A stretch of DNA of 64,000 nucleotides from Stomorhina lunata. Taxonomy: Eukaryota > Arthropoda > Insecta > Diptera > Rhiniidae. A program made the position numbers and the translations under genes. Positions 60,491-64,000 of this stretch are shown here, in pieces. Where the stretch lies: assembly GCA_933228675.1 (NCBI GenBank), contig OW121740.1, forward strand, positions 39,155,425 to 39,219,424, written 5' to 3'. Below the pieces are notes generated by a model. It was not told the origin of the DNA. It searched no databases and saw nothing but the letters and a program-made list of their open reading frames with translations. Positions within the stretch are counted from its first letter, which is position 1. Every line of letters begins with the position of its first letter.

Positions 60491-63134
60491 TTCAATAGAC
60501 AGACATGCAGACAGACAGACACAGACAGACACGGACAGACACAGACAGACACAGACAGACACAGACAGACACAGACAGACACAGACAGACACAGACAGAC
60601 ACAGACAGACACAGACAGACACAGACAGACACAGACAGACACAGACAGACACAGACAGACACAGACAGACACAGACAGACACAGACAGACACAGACAGAC
60701 ACAGACAGACACAGACAGACACAGACAGACACAGACAGACACAGACAGACACAGACAGACACAGACAGACACAGACAGACACAGACAGACACAGACAGAC
60801 ACAGACAGACACAGACAGACACAGACAGACACAGACAGACACAGACAGACACAGACAGACACAGACAGACACAGACAGACACAGACAGACACAGACAGAC
60901 ACAGACAGACACAGACAGACACAGACAGACACAGACAGACACAGACAGACACAGACAGACACAGACAGACACAGACAGACACAGACAGACACAGACAGAC
61001 ACAGACAGACACAGACAGACACAGACAGACACAGACAGACACAGACAGACACAGACAGACACAGACAGACACAGACAGACACAGACAGACACAGACAGAC
61101 ACAGACAGACACAGACAGACACAGACAGACACAGACAGACACAGACAGACACAGACAGACACAGACAGACACAGACAGACACAGACAGACACAGACAGAC
61201 ACAGACAGACACAGACAGACACAGACAGACACAGAAAGACACAGACAGACACAGACAGACACAGACAGACACAGACAGACACAGACAGACACAGACAGAC
61301 ACAGACAGACACAGACAGACACAGACAGATACAGACAGATACAGACAGACACAGACAGACACAGACAGACACAGACAGACACAGACAGACACAGACAGAC
61401 ACAGACAGACACAGACAGACACAGACAGACACAGACAGACACAGACAGACACAGACAGACACAGACAGACACAGACAGACACAGACAGACACAGACAGAC
61501 ACAGACAGACACAGACAGACACAGACAGACACAGACAGACACAGACAGACACAGACAGACACAGACAGACACAGACAGACACAGACAGACACAGACAGAC
61601 ACAGACAGACACAGACAGATACAGACATACACAGACAGACACAGACAGACACAGACAGACACAGACAGACACAGACAGACACAGACAGACACAGACAGAC
61701 ACAGACAGACACAGACAGACACAGATAGACACAGACAGACACAGACAGACACAGACAGACACAGACAGACACAGACAGACACAGACAGACACAGACAGAC
61801 ACAGACAGACACAGACAGACACAGACAGATACAGACAGACACAGACAGACACAGACAGACACAGACAGACACAGACAGACACAGACAGACACAGACAGAC
61901 ACAGACAGACACAGACAGACACAGACAGACACAGACAGACACAGACAGACACAGACAGACACAGACAGACACAGACAGACACAGACAGACACAGACAGAC
62001 ACAGACAGACACAGACAGACACAGACAGGCACAGACAGACACAGACAGACACAGACAGACACAGACAGACACAGACAGACACAGACAGACACAGACAGAC
62101 ACAGACAGACACAGACAGACACAGACAGACACAGACAGACACAGACAGACACAGACAGACACAGACAGACACAGACAGACACAGACAGACACAGACAGAC
62201 ACAGACAGACACAGACAGACACAGACAGACACAGACAGACACAGACAGACACAGACAGACACAGACAGACACAGACAGACACAGACAGACACAGACAGAC
62301 ACAGACAGACACAGACAGACACAGACAGACACAGACAGACACAGACAGACACAGACAGACACAGACAGACACAGACAGACACAGACAGACACAGACAGAC
62401 ACAGACAGACACAGACAGACACAGACAGACACAGACAGACACAGACAGACACAGACAGACACAGACAGACACAGACAGACACAGACAGACACAGACAGAC
62501 ACAGACAGACACAGACAGACACAGACAGACACAGACAGACACAGACAGACACAGACAGACACAGACAGACACAGACAGACACAGACAGACACAGACAGAC
62601 ACAGACAGACACAGACAGACACAGACAGACACAGACAGACACAGACAGACACAGACAGACACAGACAGACACAGACAGACACAGACAGACACAGACAGAC
62701 ACAGACAGACACAGACAGACACAGACAGACACAGACAGACACAGACAGACACAGACAGACACAGACAGACACAGACAGACACAGACAGACACAGACAGAC
62801 ACAGACAGACACAGACAGACACAGACAGACACAGACAGACACAGACAGACACAGACAGACACAGACAGACACAGACAGACACAGACAGACACAGACAGAC
62901 ACAGACAGACACAGACAGATACAGACAGACACAGACAGACACAGACAGACACAGACAGACACAGACAGACACAGACAGACACAGACAGACACAGACAGAC
63001 ACAGACAGACACAGACAGACACAGACAGACACAGACAGACACAGACAGACACAGACAGACACAGACAGACACAGGCAGACATAGACAGACATAGACAGAC
63101 ACAGACAGACACGGACAGACACAGACAGACAGAT
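60491..63134 (+). repeat. 10-bp satellite (ACAGACAGAC), ~2.6 kb
   Basis: About 260 decamers with very few variants (for example ACAGAAAGAC near 61231, ACAGACAGAT near 61321, 61331 and 61611, ACAGACATAC near 61621, ACAGACAGGC near 62021). The decamer is two CAGA tetramers plus CA. Since 10 is not a multiple of 3 and no phase contains a stop, several frames on both strands stay open for 400-900 codons; these are artefacts. The right border at about 63134 shows no matching mini-me core. Confidence 0.98.
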
Positions 63135-64000
63135 AAGTGGGTATCAAAATAAGACTTCTTCTAAGGCTGCAGATTTTCACTTTAGACTTATGCCTAGCAA
63201 TGACTTGTAACTATAAATATACATAAATTTAATGACTAGATACTTTAGCTAATGACTTAAGCTGCGAGTAGTCTTAATTAGAGTTATGACTTGAATAAAT
63301 GAATGGCTAAAGCTATGATTATCCTAATGACTAGACTTTGGCTATTAAATTTAATAACTCTTAATTTTAAAATAGTTTAATATTTCAGACAAAATATTTG
63401 CTCTATCATCATAAATTTCAGTTTTAATTTGAAAAATGTGTATGTGGGCTATTGTTGCCCAACCCCGTCATAAAAAAATAAGCAAAACATGAGCTTAATT
63501 GTTGTCGTATAATTAAATAAATATTTATTTGCATATTTAAATAAAATGTTGAAAATTAAAGAAAAAGTTATTATCTACTTAAAAATATTTCCAAAAATAA
63601 CATTAATGATATTTTTTTTTCATTTCATTATTTGACTCACTAATGACTAACAGCAGAAAATTTAAATAAATACGTTAAACAATAATTGATGAAGAATTTA
63701 TGCAAAATTTAAACTTAATTTTGTATTTTTCGAAAGACATTAAAAAAATATTTAAAACAATAAACGAATTTTAAACATGTTTTGGAAACTCCCTTTAAAA
63801 AATTCAAATTAATTCAAAAATTCAAGAAATCCATTAATGAAATAAATTTTAGCTAAAGCTTAAAATATTAACAAATAAATAAATAAAGATCAATGAATCT
63901 TTGAAAAATGACTAACAAATGAATTTGCTTTAATTTTGTGTTTTAATTGTTTATAAATATTATGAATAAATCTTTGGGGTTTTATTTATTTAAATTTAAT
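63135..64000. other. Noncoding AT-rich DNA to the window end
   Basis: No gene or mobile element recognised. The recurring word AATGACTA / CTAATGACTT appears several times in 63190-63340 and 63640-63650. Confidence 0.5.

Noticed and set aside
60452..63180. Open frames of 400-900 codons on both strands, translating as CLCLSVSV or TDRHRQTQ repeats
   Set aside because: They are a pure consequence of the stop-free decamer array, open in several phases at once, with no unique sequence, no promoter and no conserved start.

Overview
This is eukaryotic DNA, very AT-rich, with long poly-A/T runs, one polyglutamine-rich protein gene and many transposon relics. The relics (mariner, Tc1, hAT-like and non-LTR elements, plus short elements carrying GTCT/GTCC cores like dipteran mini-me) point to a fly, probably a higher dipteran with a repeat-rich genome such as a blowfly or its kin. 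The species cannot be told from the sequence alone. No tRNA, rRNA or CRISPR array was seen.

Only one protein gene is well supported: a single uninterrupted coding exon at 30827-32833 (+), 668 residues, low-complexity (Q, H, N, S, A) with two ordered blocks. Upstream lie GAGA-rich DNA (28600-29010) and an Inr/DPE core-promoter match at 29138-29171. Together they suggest a 1.7 kb AT-rich leader.

Left third (1-28.6 kb): 12-bp satellite arrays (1-1310, 6300-8190 inverted, 9331-10260, 11480-11795) lie between mini-me-like elements and dead transposons. Next come two related non-LTR retrotransposon 3' fragments (11.35-12.76 and 22.3-23.56 kb), two Tc1 relics, a 3.6 kb array of a 31-bp palindromic satellite (14.3-17.9 kb), a mariner relic (21.1-21.9 kb), a LINE relic inside a possible inverted-repeat element (25.0-26.8 kb) and a 1.63 kb hAT-type element with a perfect 8-bp target duplication (26947-28573).

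Middle (28.6-42.8 kb): the gene, then a 1.8 kb element at 33609-35411 bounded by CACTGTGC ends and a 6-bp target repeat and filled with inverted copies of a ~105-bp unit. After it come noncoding AT-rich DNA dense in AAGCTT, a 31-bp tandem array, and a 205-bp Tc1-type MITE (41567-41771).

Right third (42.8-64 kb): a 3.8 kb 11-bp satellite; 30-bp and 31-bp dyad satellites, the latter an inverted copy of the 14-18 kb satellite; two mini-me-like elements in opposite orientation; a family-A element carrying a 40-bp retrotransposon-tail insertion; and a 2.6 kb decamer (ACAGACAGAC) array grown from a GTCY core. The order from 50.4 to 63.1 kb is roughly mirror-symmetric about 57.1 kb.

The many long open frames over the satellites are by-products of stop-free repeats, not genes.
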